Assembly: GCA_036571765.1 (NCBI GenBank)
Contig: BROE01000025.1
Location: 5,750,660 to 5,814,659 of the forward strand
Direction: 5' to 3'
DNA: 64,000 nt
Origin: Plecoglossus altivelis
Taxonomy: Eukaryota > Chordata > Actinopteri > Osmeriformes > Plecoglossidae
Part shown: one piece after another, positions 1 to 12,969 of the stretch
Position numbering within the stretch: the stretch's first letter is position 1
Layout: the number at the start of each line of letters is the position of its first letter
Notes under the pieces: generated by a model
What the model was told of the DNA's origin: nothing
Seen by the model: the letters and a program-made list of their open reading frames with translations, nothing else
Database searches by the model: none
Program-made: the position numbers and the translations under genes

Positions 1-3000
1 AAGATATTATTGATCCCAGGATGAAACTTGATTTGAAGCCAGGTCCGCTGACACATGGCAGATATCATCAGCTGCTGACAGATGTTTTTTGGCACGGCGA
101 AATTAAAAGCTTATTCAATTTAGCACCTGAGAACTCTTAAGGAGTCATCAATCTAATCTTATAATTTGCTTCCTTGCCTGGGTCTGCAGGCCTGGTGGTT
201 GTTAATGTTTTTCTGGTGCATGATAAGACAAAAAAACATTTATGAAATGAGAGAATAACTTGACGGATGTTACACAAAGAGAATGCACACACGAGGTGTC
301 ATTTACACAAACCGAACGGATGGTTCGTTGAAAACGATTCACTTCATTTCGTGAACGGAGCGATGCAAAAGTGCCAACGGGAAAAACGCGAGAACACAAA
401 TAAAGCGTGACATTGGCTCTGTCGTTTCTCAGACTTCCACCCTCTGTCTGCACCCTCTTCCATTCACCTTCACCCCGTCCTCCTGAATGCTGTTGGATGT
501 CTAGGACCAATCTCCCCTGTCGCCTTCTGCAATTCATTTAACACATCCACAGGGAAATGTCCTTTTCCTGCCACACAGGGTCTCTTTATGCGGAAATTTA
601 CGAAAGGAGAACTCATCAGCCACCTTGCAATGCAGCGCCTCTTTCAGGGAAGTCATTAACCAGCCAAGCAATTTACAATCAGGGCAGGCGTTGTGGAGAA
701 CAACTCGCTGAAAGGCCGAGGAAGCCTCCAATGTAGGGAACACAGTAACACCGTAGGGATTCCAAACAAACAATAGCTTCTCACAATAGCACGACTAGTT
801 TGTTTACGTAATACTAATTTAGCCTTGAGATGAATGGGCTAAATGTACATACTCCTCTAATGTTCAATAGCCTTGAATCGTTTCTGTAGGAGAAGATCAG
901 TGTCTAGGCACTTATTCTGTGACACTGATCTTAACTGCTTTCCTTTCTCCAGCTCCCCTGCGAGACATGGAAATGTCCTGGCCTTTCAAGGAGTGACACA
1001 GGCTCACAGCATTGACCTCCTTGGCCAAAGACAAACACAGATTTCCGAAAGGAAAATGGCTATCCTCAGTTACAAGGACATACCCTGTCTACTCCCCCAA
1101 ATATTTCAAAACGTTTCAAATGACAATGATGGAATAGTATTTTCACATTACATATCTTCTACTATCATCTGATTCAATATAGAGTTTCAATCCAAAACAA
1201 CACCCCCCCAAATATTGTAAGATGGATGATCCATATGTAGAATGATTACAAGTTAAAAAACACACAAAAAACAACAATAACACATAAAACCTCTGAACTT
1301 TATGGAACATTGAATAGATAAGAAATCACAAAGGGAATATAGCTGGTAAGTCTTAACCAGGTGATTTATGACTGTGAAAATAGACCAGGCGCATCTGTTG
1401 AAATCATGGCTGTGATGGCCCTGTAAAGGATGGTAGAGAACACATTGTTTATCATTTAAGGAGAGGGGGGTATCCAGCAGTCTGTGAATGTCAACCGAGA
1501 CTGAGAATAGCTATCATCAAACGCAGTCTTCTGGGCTGTTGTGTGTTAGTGTGGAGCAAAACTGATTGCATGTCCGCAATCACCAAACTGCACAGAGAAC
1601 CTTCTGGGGAAGACATATTTCAATCCCCACAAAGCTCTTCTTCTGATTCACCAACACAGAGATAAAAAAGTTTACTCATGGAAACATGCGAATCAAACAC
1701 CGTTAATTCAATCAGGCGGTACTCCTTCCGTCCGTTCGTACCCCGTATAATTTGATACGTTTCTTGGGCGTTCCCGTTTTGAGTACGTGCTTTGAGCGCA
1801 GTAAAGCGCGAGGTGGGACGATCCTTTTCATCGAAATGGTAAAACATTAAAAGAATAATAACGAAAGCAACAACACTGCTACAGTCAATATCATCCATGC
1901 CTTCAGGTTGGCATGGAAACGGTGTTCCGTGGCTCACGGTGAATGAGAGAGCTGCCAACCTGCCCCGCGCTAATCAGCAGTATTGTCCATAAGTCTTCCG
2001 CCTCCTCTTCTTAGAAACTTCCTGCGCCTGGTTTCAGTAGCACCGCTGTGCTGTGAAGCATGGTTAGTTTGTCTGTTACTCCATGACCCTTCGGGACTAT
2101 GTCTGGATTATTAGTTCTTACTGTGGCTTTGAGCAGATTCTGTTCAGTTGTTCCCAGAATTGTCTCCATCCTGGAATCTGGTGGGGAATTCGAAGGGAGA
2201 AAGCTTTGGGTTTGCGTGCGATGGCTGTTGTCGTTTACACAACTCCATGTATGGATCCATGATTATTTAAGGATTATGTTGCAGATTCCACATCCCTCAA
2301 AAAAGAGCTTTTGCATAAAAAAACACAAAAACTCCACAACAGATGTCAAGGCCAAAACAGTCTTTCATGTCTGCTTCATGTTCAGTGAGCTGAGATGTCC
2401 TTTTCCTGACCAGGGTGGATATTAATGACAATAGCAGATGCACTGTGACCTTGACTGAGGCCCAACACAAACAAACAATGCATAACGTATTCACACAAGT
2501 CTTCTCATAGAACAGAAACGATCAAATAGGAGACGACGAACGCTTCGAACTCAAGCCTCTCAGACAAGTGACCTCGGTTTGACCTCACCGATGATGGGCC
2601 TGTGTTCATTATCCTTCGATAGATCCTCTTAATGTGGAGTTACTGGGTAAAGTTGATATCCGTCAGTGTCATTAAAATACTCATTTGGTTGTGCCCAAAT
2701 TGTGTTGTACAGTCATCATAATAAACTAATCTAACACAACTGAACGTGGTCTACCTGCAGACACAACACAGGACTCGTCGATGCAACTAGAACCTCATCA
2801 TTCCTCGTCATTGATAGCAACTTGCCAACGTCAGCAACAGTTTAATCCAAGAAAAATGTATCGCGTTGCTTAAGGGCATAATAGATGGATGTGGGTTGAC
2901 AGGAGATTTTCCTACGTTCTCCATGATCTCTGGCCTCTTTGTGAAACGGAGGAAAATTACCCACAAGCCATCGCTGAGATCTTAGGGAGTGGAGAAATAC

Positions 3001-5420
3001 AGCAAGAATGCGGTTGGTCAAATGGTCAGCGTGTTGATATTTGAATTTCAAGCCAACAAACGTAGACCGTATTTTACAGAGTTAAAGATGCTATGCTGGA
3101 CATGACAATTTCTTACAACGTTTCAGACATGATCAACCATAAAAACAAATCATGGGAAAAAAAATCTCATTCAATAATTGCCGGTAATCAGACACTGTAC
3201 TTCTGTATACTTGTCATAACATCTGTCTTTATCAACACTATCTATAGATAGTGTATAATAACACAATATTTCATAAGGTCTGTGAATCAGGTCACTGTTA
3301 TCTTTGCAAAACACTGTATCAGTTTGCAATTTTACAGCAGGAGCTTGACAACTAACTCAAAGAGATTAAGTGTTTAATATTGACTGAATGATGTTCCCTT
3401 CAGTCATTTGTGGCCGCTTTGATTAATTTGTTCAGACCAAACAAAGGATTTTGTCAGCCTTCTAGCCTACTTGAAGAAGGAGTTGTTTTGATTGTGGACA
3501 TGATCCTGAGAAAAGCATACAGATCGTGAAAATGAACCTGCCACGACCTACAGATTAGATTTCAAACATATCCGAACCAAGAAGACAAGGACACAATATG
3601 AAAAACGACGATCAACAATAACATGGTTTACGGTGTGAAGCATTACGTTAACTCAGCGATTGTACACATCAAGTCCGCTTTTTATAGTGTAAAATGTAGC
3701 CTTTACCCTGTGGCAGGACACGTTGTATGTAAAATTGCTTCTCTCGAAGATGAATGACGTCGTAAATTCGGAGCAGAGCAAAAGGCCTTGATGAAACAGG
3801 ACAAGACAGAAACACACTCTTTATGACCCTGTGCAGCACTCGTAATATGAAGCTATGGAAAAACCCCTTTGTCTGAACAACCTGATTAGATACGTCTAAT
3901 ATTAGAGGTCTTGCTTTTGTTTGACAGCTCGGGAAAGATAAGTACAGACAGCGTTTGCATGGGTGAAACTGAGGCACGGCTCAACATCTGTCACGCTGTG
4001 ACACAATGACAGCTGCTCAAAAACAAATTCAGATACGCAATGATTGACGAGAAAACACCTCTGCTACTCGGCTAATCTACACGGATGGCGAGGCTTTCAC
4101 TTCAGGCTCGAACAACGAGACCTTTATGATATTATGATATGGGGCACATAATAAAGTCCTCGTATAAATCACATGGTAGTGCGTGGTTAAGTCATTTATG
4201 ATTTAATTGGCCTAAGCCATAAACACTGTAGGTAACCAGCAAACACGTACATGGATAGTCAAGGCCCAAGCACGTCACCGTTGATGAAGTTTCTGTGAAA
4301 CAGTTTTAGGATGATTGTGTCTTGAGCTCTAAAATGACATTTTTCTTTGGCCAACAGATGGTAAATAAACAGATTAATCAAATTGTTCATTGATGTAGAA
4401 AGAGTGTCCTCTTCTGGTCAGCAGCGGAACAACAGTGCGACATTTACTGGCACTGTAGAGAGAAAGGAAACGGAAGAAAACAAAATATAATGTCCAGTGA
4501 CTTATACATAATGTCCAGTGACTTATATATAATGTCCAGTGACTTTCTACAATAACTCAATGAGTTTTGTGTCCGCTGCTTGAAAACGCTCATTCTAGCC
4601 AATGACAACGTCAGAAAACGTAAACAAACACGTAGCTCCGATACCAATACCTCGTAATTTAGAGTGGCGAACACATTAAACTGGATCAAACTGTCAGATA
4701 TAAATGCTATTCCTTTCTTTCTGGTGCTCGGAGTACATCCGAGAAGACCAGGTCATATTTACCCTTTGATAGATCAAAATGCACAAACAACATATTTAGG
4801 GCGGATGTGATCTCACACTGAATGGGCGTTTTGTGTGGTAACAGCTGGTGGAAACATAAGAAGTAAACACAGGTTATTTATTTTTGTGTAGTACAGTAAA
4901 TCGACAACGTTTCTCACAATTAAGACTAATAGTTGGTTATAAATCGAACGCGTTTGTGGTTGATCTTGAACGTACTTCTAAACCGATCAGACTTCAATGT
5001 CGGTTGGTGGCTTTTTCGATAACCTTTGCTTCTTCATAGTCGACTTGTGTGTGACTTCCGAAGTTAGCTTTCGTGTATTAGCTGGCTAACTTGCTAGCTC
5101 TAGCAGTCTAGCAAGAGTAAAGCAGCTTGTATAAAACCAACCCAACTAGTCTAGTTATTCTTTCAGGATCTATAAAGATTCATAATAGTTGTCCTTCGTA
5201 CATCTCAGTATAGTATTTTTTTCTATCCTAGCTGTTACTCCGCAGATTACAGTTTGGTGTGTTGTTAGTGCTAAATGCATGGGCTAAATGCAAATATTTG
5301 TTGAGATAAACGTGTGAATGTAAGGTTTCCTTTCCAAACTACAGGATGTAAACCCCATACGGGGGTCAGTGCGACTCGTCGTTACTATCCAGTAATGTGA
5401 GGTAGAAGGATTGTCCAGTA
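1..5420. other. 5' flank of klhl22, no recognisable gene
   Basis: No protein family was recognised in any frame. The open frames here are short, lack conserved motifs and do not join across plausible splice sites. The stretch is moderately AT-rich with little microsatellite. The only repeat noted is a small 21-bp tandem at 4487-4545. The klhl22 5' UTR and promoter probably lie in the last few hundred bases, but no TATA box or clear initiator was found. Distal regulatory elements of a neighbouring gene could be present and cannot be recognised without a multi-species alignment. Confidence 0.6.
4487..4545. repeat. 21-bp tandem repeat, about 2.8 copies
   Basis: The core ataatgtccagtgactta starts at 4487, 4508 and 4529, a period of 21 bp with near-perfect identity. 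It lies in non-coding DNA about 0.9 kb upstream of klhl22. No function is implied. Confidence 0.85.
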
Positions 5421-8400
5421 ATGGCTGATGATGACAAACTGAGTACGATGGGTGGACCCGCCGGATCATCAAGCCACTGTGGCCGTCAGACGTACCGTAG
5501 CAGTGCCCACTCTCGCAGTCTCTTGGACGGCCTGCTTGCCTTGCGGCAGAACGGCATCCTATTTGACGTGGTGCTACTGGTAGAGGGCAAGCCCATCAAA
5601 GCCCATCGCATTCTCCTGGCAGCGTCATGTGACTACTTCCGGTAGGCTCGCTGCCACTCTCACCTGACTCTTCCAATTGAAAGTGAGCCTGGGTGTGTTG
5701 CTGACCGTGCAATCGTGTTCCACAGAGGCATGTTTGCTGGAGGCCTCAGAGAAACCCAGCAGACCAACATCCCTGTACACGGGGTGACGTTCGTGGCCAT
5801 GACCAAACTTCTGGACTTCATCTACACGTCTGAGCTGGAGCTTGATCTGGACAACGTGCAGGAGGTCCTGTGTGCTGCCACGCTCATGCAGGTATCTTGT
5901 CTGCAGCCTTTTGGCTGCAAAAAAATTGATCATCCCCAAAGTGTTTGGGTAAGTCTGGAGGTTATGGCTCACAGCCTGTGACCTGTGACCTTCCACCGAC
6001 CTAGCTGCCTGGTTCCTTTCCTAGATCGAGGACGTGATTGGCTTCTGCTGTGATTTCCTCTTCTCCTGGTTGGACGACAGCAACATCTTAGAGGTGGACA
6101 AGCTGGCGGACGTTTACTGTCTGAGCCAGCTGGGGGCCAAGGTGCACTCCTACATCCTCCGCAACATCCAGACCTTCTCTCGCACTGAGGTGTACCGCCA
6201 GCTGCCTCAGGAGAAGGTGTTCAGCGTTCTGAGCAGCAACGCGCTGGAGGTGGCCTCGGAGAACGAGGTGTACGAGGCCGCCCTGCACTACCACTACAGC
6301 CCGGAGCAGGTAGAGACCGACCAGGTGTGCTTGCAGGTAAGGTCCGTCCCGTCTACCTAGTTCCCCTCACTCCTCTTCAGACACTTCCCTGTTCCCTGTG
6401 GCCCAGTGGTGCCGGTTTACGCTTGGTTCATTTGATAAAAATCAGGTTAGCTGTTTTCCGCAGGCTAGAGAGGCGAGTCATCCTGTCGCGCTGTTTGTTC
6501 GGACAGAAGAACCGGTTTCTAACCGCTTCACCTCGGGAGCTTGGAAGCATGTCTATTCAGGAGTAACTGCTTACCTCCTCCCACACACACCTTCACCTCC
6601 ACCCTAATCCCCCCCTTCTACCCGGGCCTCCGTCGCCCCCTCTTCTTCCCCAGCAGGACGATCTGAAGATGCTGGAGGCAGTGCGCTTCTGCCTGATGGA
6701 CGAGCAGGTGTTGCAGAGGCTCTCGGGCCGGCTGAACGACTGTCCCCTGAAGGAGTCGGTGACGGCAGCCCTGCGCTACCACGAGCAGGAGGTGTGGCAG
6801 CCTGTCCTCCAGGGCCCTCTCACCCAGCCCCGCTCCAGCTTCCGCTGCATCCTGGGCTTCGGCGGCATGTTCTCCTCCGGCTCCCTCACCGAGAGCGAGG
6901 ACCTGTTCCAGGTTTTCCACCCCAGCTGGTGCGAGTGGAGGTCCCTGGCTGCGGCCCAGGCTCCTCGCATGTCCAACCAGGGCATCGCCGTGCTCAACAA
7001 CTTCGTCTATCTTATCGGAGGAGACAAAAACACGAGTGGTTTCCGGGCGGAGACTCGTTGCTGGAGGTAGGGTCGCAGGGCCGGTGCTGCACAGACAGGT
7101 TTGAATGTGATCTAGATAGACAGGGAGCAGTCAACCTGTTACTTAGCTGCCCCGTTGTCAGAAGGCCTCTGGTATAATACACACAACGGTTTGACCATGG
7201 ATAGCACTGTAACACACAGAGAAATGAAAGTGAAACAGATGTTATTTATGAGTCAAGTTATTTCTGCCATGCCCGCGTTAGGAGATCAGCCCTTGACGCA
7301 CAAACACGTCTTTTGATCGAAATAGACTGTCTGTGGGTTTCTTTATCTGGTGAGGCCCTGCGCCTGATTTGATTTGACCTTTTAATCTGCTCCGAAATCT
7401 GCTTACTGCTGATTGAATTTGACCGCCGAGGAAATGTTTTCTCTGGATGACTCCGCCTCTCCCCTCCAGATACGACCCTCGCCACAACAACTGGTGCTCC
7501 ATCAAACCCCTGCAGCAGCAGCACGCCGACCACTGCGTGTGTGTGGCGGGCGGGCACATCTACGCCATCGGAGGACGCGACTACAGCAGTGAGCTGGAGA
7601 GCGTGGAGCGCTACGACCCCCACACCAACACCTGGGAGTATGTGTCTGCCCTTCGGAGAGAGGTACGTTCACTGCGGGTCCCTTCGAAATAGTCAGAAAT
7701 AATCCACACGCAGTACTGCTGCCGTCCACTAGGGTGTGCTACATTACCACCAAAGTGCCAGGACACCGCCAGTCCTTTTTAGGACAAATGTTAAGAGGCA
7801 CAGCAGAGATGTGTGAAATGTGTCAAGTAGACAAACAACTAGAGGGAAAGTATATGTTGGGTCGATAGTAGTGTTTTGATGACGAACGCTGTCGTCTCAC
7901 GCCGGCTGCCTCTGTGGATGAGAGAGTGACGGAGTCTGACTAAGTGTGTCCGCTTGATCCGTCTGTAGGTGTATGCCCACGCGGGCGCCGTGGTGGATGA
8001 CAGGATCTATATAACGTGTGGGCGGAGGGGCACGGCCTACCTGAAGGAGACCTACTGCTTCGACCCGCAGGCCAATCAGTGGGCGGCGTGCGCCGAAGGC
8101 CCGGTGGAGCGGGCGTGGCATGGCATGGCATCAGCCAAGGGCTGGGCCTACGTCATTGGGGGCAGTAACGATGAACATGGCTACCGGAAGGACGTCCTCA
8201 AGGTATCGTTGCCCAGCCATGTTTCTCTACGCTGTTGTACTTGCAGATTTACCTGAAGGGGGACGAATCGACGCACCATCCACTACTCTGTCAGTCTCAT
8301 AGACTTCATAGACAGCTGGCTTTTTCACTGCACTGTAGGGGGGGGGGTTAATTGATTGAGCGGTCTGGAGGACTAAACAATGTTTCCTCCAACCCCACCA

Positions 8401-8749
8401 GGTGGCGAGCTATAACCCCGGGGCTAACTCCTGGTCTGTGGTGAGTCCTCTGCCGTCAGGCCACGGGGAGCCTGGCGTGGCCGTGCTGGACGACCGCATT
8501 TACGTCCTGGGCGGGCGCTCCCACAACCGCGGCAACCGCATGAAGTACGTCCACGTGTACGACCTGGAGGAGGACGCGTGGGTGAGCGGCACGGCCTTCG
8601 AGGACCGCGTGTCGGGGCTGGCGGCCTGCGTGACGCTCCTCCCCCACCACGTCATCAACCAGGCCAAGAACTGGGAACAACGCACCAAGGCATCCTGGGA
8701 AGAGGTGGACCTGGACAACTCGGAGGAGTCCACCGACTACGAGGACTGA
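5421..8749 (+). CDS. klhl22: Kelch-like protein 22 (KLHL22), CUL3 adaptor
   Basis: KLHL22 is the substrate receptor of a CUL3-RING ubiquitin ligase. Known substrates in mammals are PLK1 at kinetochores and DEPDC5 upstream of mTORC1. Seven exons join in phase: 5421-5641, 5726-5891, 6025-6336, 6657-7066 (or from 6654), 7470-7662, 7969-8202 and 8402-8749. They give about 627 residues, close to human KLHL22 (634). In order they encode a BTB domain (about residues 45-150, with ILFDVVL and AHRILLAASCDYFRGMF), BACK (about 155-260) and a six-blade Kelch propeller (about 290-590). Diagnostic strings are RMSNQGIAVLNNFVYLIGG, CGRRGTAYLKETYCFDP and VLGGRSHNRGNR. The acidic tail ends EESTDYED. The ATG has G at -3 and +4, and a short Ser/His leader precedes the BTB as in orthologues. 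All introns are GT-AG. Orthology is very likely; the boundaries were read by eye. Confidence 0.95.
6651..6656 (+). promoter_or_regulatory. klhl22: NAGNAG tandem splice acceptor, klhl22 exon 4
   Basis: Intron 3 ends in CAGCAG after a long pyrimidine tract. Use of the first AG adds one glutamine (VCLQQDDL). Use of the second gives VCLQDDL, which matches the human spacing (ISLHEPPK). Both keep the frame. This is a known motif class for one-residue alternative splicing. Actual usage is unknown. Confidence 0.7.
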
Positions 8750-10287
8750 CACCCCCCTCGCGCAGGGGGACGAGGGTGGCCGGCTGGTGACGCTGGGGGA
8801 CCACGAGGGTCAGGGGGCTTCCGTGTGTTAGCGACGCCAGTAGACTCGTCATGCTTGTTGTTTGTCTTCTGTGATGGGTGAGGGGAGTGTGCGTGCTGCA
8901 CCTGCATGTGAGCCAGTTTGAGACCAGAGTGCTTTTGAACCAAGAGTGCTTACCTGTGTGTTTTGTCCACCAAACGTTTTGTCCACCAAGCCTGGCCTGA
9001 ATTTGACGTTTGTGGATTGGTCACTTTTGAAACGATTGCCTCCAGAAAAAAACGCGAGGGACTTTATTTATTCTGGTTCATTACTTACGCTGTTATGTAC
9101 GTATGCTGCTTCGTTAGCACAAGGTTGCCGCCGGCAGAGAGCTTTTGAAAGAATTTAGAGAACAGGAACTGTTTTGTTGATTGAAGAGAATCCTGACGCA
9201 CTGCTCTCTCGGGTAGGAGGAAGTGATCTTGCTCAAATGAAATGCAGCTCTTGCATTGGCTATGCAAGAATTAATTGTAAAAAAAACAACAACAAAAAAC
9301 AGTTTGGTATCCTTTTAATATATTTAATTTGGTTTTAGTGTGTGACTTACTTGTTTGGGACTGGTGATAGGAAGTGAGGATTTTAAAGAAAAAAAAAACA
9401 TTTTCCTGTATTTTGATTTGTTTTTAACAACTCATTAATATTGTTTATGCGTGATGTCATACTTCATGTTGCAATACTGTGGTGAAAGAAAAGGGTTGTT
9501 CAGATCTTAGCATTCAAGCCCTGATCAAGAATTCGCTTGTCCAGGTTTGTAGTAATAATATTTGTTTACTGACTGGACCAGGCACCTTGGGGTTCCCCAC
9601 GCTTTCAGATGATCTCATGCACTTTGAAGGGTTTGTCCATTTGTCTTATTTTCAAATCGTGCCTTTTCCTCCTCATCGACGAGCAAAAAAGATTGCTTTT
9701 TAAATTTTCTCATGATCAAAGATGGCGTGCCTCCCATAGCGCCTATATTATGACAGAAAGGTGATTTTTGTAAAGGAAAAAAAGATTGTTTCACCAGTTT
9801 GAGATCTTCTGTATGATGCTGTTTGAAACATGACAGCAGGTTGTATTTAAACAGTGGCCAGCGTCCAACCAGACATATCTAGAAAGATACGACTCTACTG
9901 CAAATCACCAGTAACAATGACCACTGTTTATAATAAATTCCCTATAAGACGTATGTCTCCAATAAAGAACATCTTAATACTTTTTCGTGATTCACCTACT
10001 GTATTGAAATTAAGCCACTTTCAACACACAAATATTTACATTTTGTGTGAGTCATACATTCTGTTGCTGTCAATTAGATTGACAGTTTCCATAGTAACCA
10101 TATTCTAACCTGAAGGGAACTATGTACTTGGTATTGGAAATAAGCACAACTAACATGAATTAATTAAATCAAATTAAAAGTAAGTTGTGCTTAGTGACAT
10201 CTTCAATCCCAACACTTTAAAAGCGTCTCTTTACGTTTTGTGTTTTGTAAATGATGCTGTCCAATGACTCCTTGTTTTTTAAATAAA
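8750..10287 (+). other. klhl22: Probable klhl22 3' UTR with candidate poly(A) signals
   Basis: The DNA after the stop becomes AT-rich and non-coding. AATAAA hexamers on the plus strand occur at 9932-9937, 9961-9966 and 10282-10287. Any of them could end the transcript, giving a 3' UTR of roughly 1.2-1.5 kb. Which one is used cannot be told from sequence. No coding frame was recognised. Confidence 0.45.
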
Positions 10288-11026
10288 AGAGTATAGAGAC
10301 CTTACAATAGTAAATAGCTTCTTGAAATGGATTGCTTTAAAATATATATATATTTTTTTACTATGGTTGATTTATTTACTCAATTGGCTTTGAGCGACAC
10401 AACATTGGTCGATGCCTGAGTGGGCTGCGGTGGCCCTGATTGGCCGGCCGTCGTCCCACGGTGTTAGCCCCGCCCTGTCTCCAGAGGTTCCTCTCCATTT
10501 GGTGCTTTAGACCGTTTGACTTTATGAAGCTTGACGGCTGCTTCACCTCTCAGTCTGTCGCATCTTCAGAAGCTCTTCAGCCCCTCGTCGGTGCCCCCCA
10601 CTTCAGTTCACACTGCGGTGCCAGTCCCTGTAGTGTCATTCAGGGAGGTCACCCTCCTCTGCTACACACGCAGGTTTGGACAGCCTGCCGTGTTTTCATA
10701 GCGTCGGTGAATAGAACCTATTCATTTCAACACCGGAGCTTCCCAGAGGGACTGTCAAGATGTTTTTGCGCTGCACTTAACATCGCTGACAAGCTCTCTC
10801 AGGCTCTTAGTGCTGGTCGATGCGGTGCTTTTAGCTTTACGTTATCGGAGCAATTAAACACACGCAAAAAAACAACTAACGCAAGACACAAATCGTCCAT
10901 TGGAGTAGTCTTCGAAAGCTGATTCGTCAAAACAATGGTACAAGGGGCTTGGGGGCTTCCTGAACTGAGCTGTATCAGTTTAGTTTTACATCAACGGAAT
11001 CTACCAGAACAACCACGGATGGGAGC

Positions 11027-11116
11027 CAGGGGGGGGGAGGAGAAGGGAGGGGGAGGGGGGGGGGGCGGGGGCAGAGGGCGGGGGTAGGGGTGGGGCTAGG
11101 GAGGGAAGGGGTTGGG
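11027..11116 (+). repeat. G-rich low-complexity tract, G-quadruplex-prone
   Basis: About 90 bases consist almost only of G with scattered A, C and T. Many runs of three to ten G are separated by loops of one to four bases, which meets the usual G3+N1-7 pattern several times over on the plus strand. It lies between klhl22 and tbx16, with the C-rich strand on the tbx16 sense side. Confidence 0.8.
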
Positions 11117-11682
11117 GGGGGATGCAAGGGCACTTGAAAGGTGACCTGCTAGGAGTAAGAAAGAACTCAGCGTTGCCGCTGACCATTTGATAAGACGTGT
11201 CTGTCAGTGGAGGAAGAGGGCCAGGCCATCACACCTACAACACACAGCCATCCCTCCTGACACACCTCTGGTCAGTTGGTCCACATGATGAACTCTGGAG
11301 GGCCTCCCATTTGCATTTTATGCCGCCTGATGCACCCAAATTGTAATAGCGGGTCATTGTTAGACTTCCTCATTTCCATATTCCTTGGAGATGTTTCATT
11401 AACAGTCTGCTGGCCGGATAGATTGAAACGGCGTTAGATTAGATTGAATGGAGATTTAACATCTTCCATCAGCTGTTTGTTGTTTTAGCTGAAGTTCTCT
11501 TTCTGTCGTTGCCTTTCATCTAAACGTCTTTGCCGGAAGCCATCAACCAGCGCAGAGCTTCTGATTCGAAGCTGCGGCTGTGGGGAGCTTGAGACTCAAC
11601 GAGAACTGAGAAACAGCGAAACGTATAATCATCCAAATCACTCCAGAGGGATCCTCACTTTCATTTGCTCTCTTCTAGGACC

Positions 11683-11814
11683 TGAGTCCTGAGCGACCCT
11701 GAGTCATTGGCCAGGATTGCAACTTCATTACATTGGCCTCATTTGACATCTCAGTCCGCTGACGTCTAACAATAAGTAATGACTCGGATGAGTCACCACC
11801 TATGACATGACTCA
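11683..11814. promoter_or_regulatory. Cluster of AP-1/TRE-like sites
   Basis: Three perfect TGASTCA heptamers lie at 11700-11706, 11789-11795 and 11808-11814. Near matches are at 11683-11689 (TGAGTCC) and 11780-11786 (TGACTCG), all within about 130 bp. One perfect site is expected about every 8 kb, so the density is unusual. bZIP binding is inferred from the motif only. The cluster is about 1.2 kb past the tbx16 stop codon. Confidence 0.35.
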
Positions 11815-12572
11815 CCCACCTTCATCAATAGAGGCCTTCCAGGTCTGCGCCCCCCCCCCCCCCCCCACCCCGCCTGCCACACCCCCCAGCACCCCTCACT
11901 TCTAGACCGGGTAAACAAAGAGCGTTCATATTGGCATCGTCAACAGGGTCCGAAAGGGCAGGAGAAGAATGAGATTGGGCCCGCTAATGTTCAGACTGAC
12001 TAATGAATTGAGCTGCCCACGTCCTCATTGTCCCTCGACACAACCCCCATCCCTCCATCATCCCTCCAGCCTGCCCCCCCCCTCCTTCCCCCCCGCCATC
12101 CCCTCCCTCCTCCCCCTGTGACCTTTACGACAGTCATTAGTAGTTCCCATCCACCGGAGGGGGGGAAATGAAGACCTCTGTGTTTTTTAATGGTGAAAAG
12201 GAACCCAGTCGTCCCCCCCATCTCCTCCCCCCCACACACACACCCAACCCCCATTTTCCTGCTGTTTACCGCTCGTTGAGGGAGAGAAAGATGGCCAGGG
12301 CAGGGTTTATAGCTCTGGTGTGTAAACCCAGCAGGCTGACTGTCTCTGTGGGCCAGAGGCACAATGGCTTGGGTCTTTAATACATGCTGGGCCCATGGAA
12401 ACCAGAGTGTGCTCCTCATTAGATCAACAAAGACAAAATCTAAACAAACAGCACTGCAGGAAGTTGGTTTGGTAGGAATCCCTAAAGCGATCTGTTGGCA
12501 CGGATACGGACAGGTGAGTCTGCTCGCGTTCGCCGCAAGAAAACGATGTGTTGGAGAAAGCATCAAAATCAG

Positions 12573-12578
12573 TTTATT
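12573..12578 (-). other. tbx16: Candidate poly(A) signal of tbx16
   Basis: AATAAA reads on the minus strand here, about 0.4 kb after the tbx16 stop. A second overlapping-type hexamer is at 12590-12595. The DNA turns AT-rich at this point, as expected for a 3' end. Use is not proven. Confidence 0.45.
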
Positions 12579-12969
12579 TTATGACGTCATTTATTTATAT
12601 ACAGATCACATAATTTCATAAAATCAATTTGACACACCAAATTATTATTTTGTTTTTACAAAAAGAATATTTACGACCAGCAGGAGATTGAATCCTAAAA
12701 CGATATAAATAGACAATTCAACAAACACTCATTGGGATTGTGAGCAATAACGATATGGCACAGACGAAACCTGCTCCAAGATATCCTCTCTCCTGACTCT
12801 CTGGTGTCTCTCTGGTGTCCCCCCAGTCTGGGCAGGGCATGCATCATTCTCACGCAGCAGCAGTTAACACAGCAGAGCCAGCGATCGTCTGTTAGGCCTG
12901 GTTAGAAGCGAGGGAAGGCAAAGCATCATTCGTCGAGTCTCTGTCGGTCGCTAGGAGCCAGGAGAGCGC

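Larger units (their letters stand above)
10288..12572. other. Intergenic DNA between the convergent klhl22 and tbx16
   Basis: This space separates two convergent genes and no protein family was recognised. It holds a very G-rich tract (11027-11116), a run of 17 C (11850-11866), C-rich DNA at 12068-12120 and a cluster of AP-1-type sites at 11683-11814. The block 11250-11800 is complex sequence without tandem repeats. It contains an octamer ATTTGCAT (11309-11316), so it could be a conserved non-coding element; only an alignment would show this. A 160-codon plus-strand frame at 10440-10922 looks like chance. Confidence 0.5.

Noticed and set aside
10440..10922. 160-codon plus-strand ORF downstream of klhl22
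   Set aside because: It begins at a non-ATG start, has no family resemblance, and shows no splice continuity or coding-like composition.
12000..12566. 188-codon minus-strand ORF after tbx16
   Set aside because: It lies in C/G-rich low-complexity DNA outside the tbx16 coding exons. The tbx16 stop is at 12970-12972 and no motif is seen.
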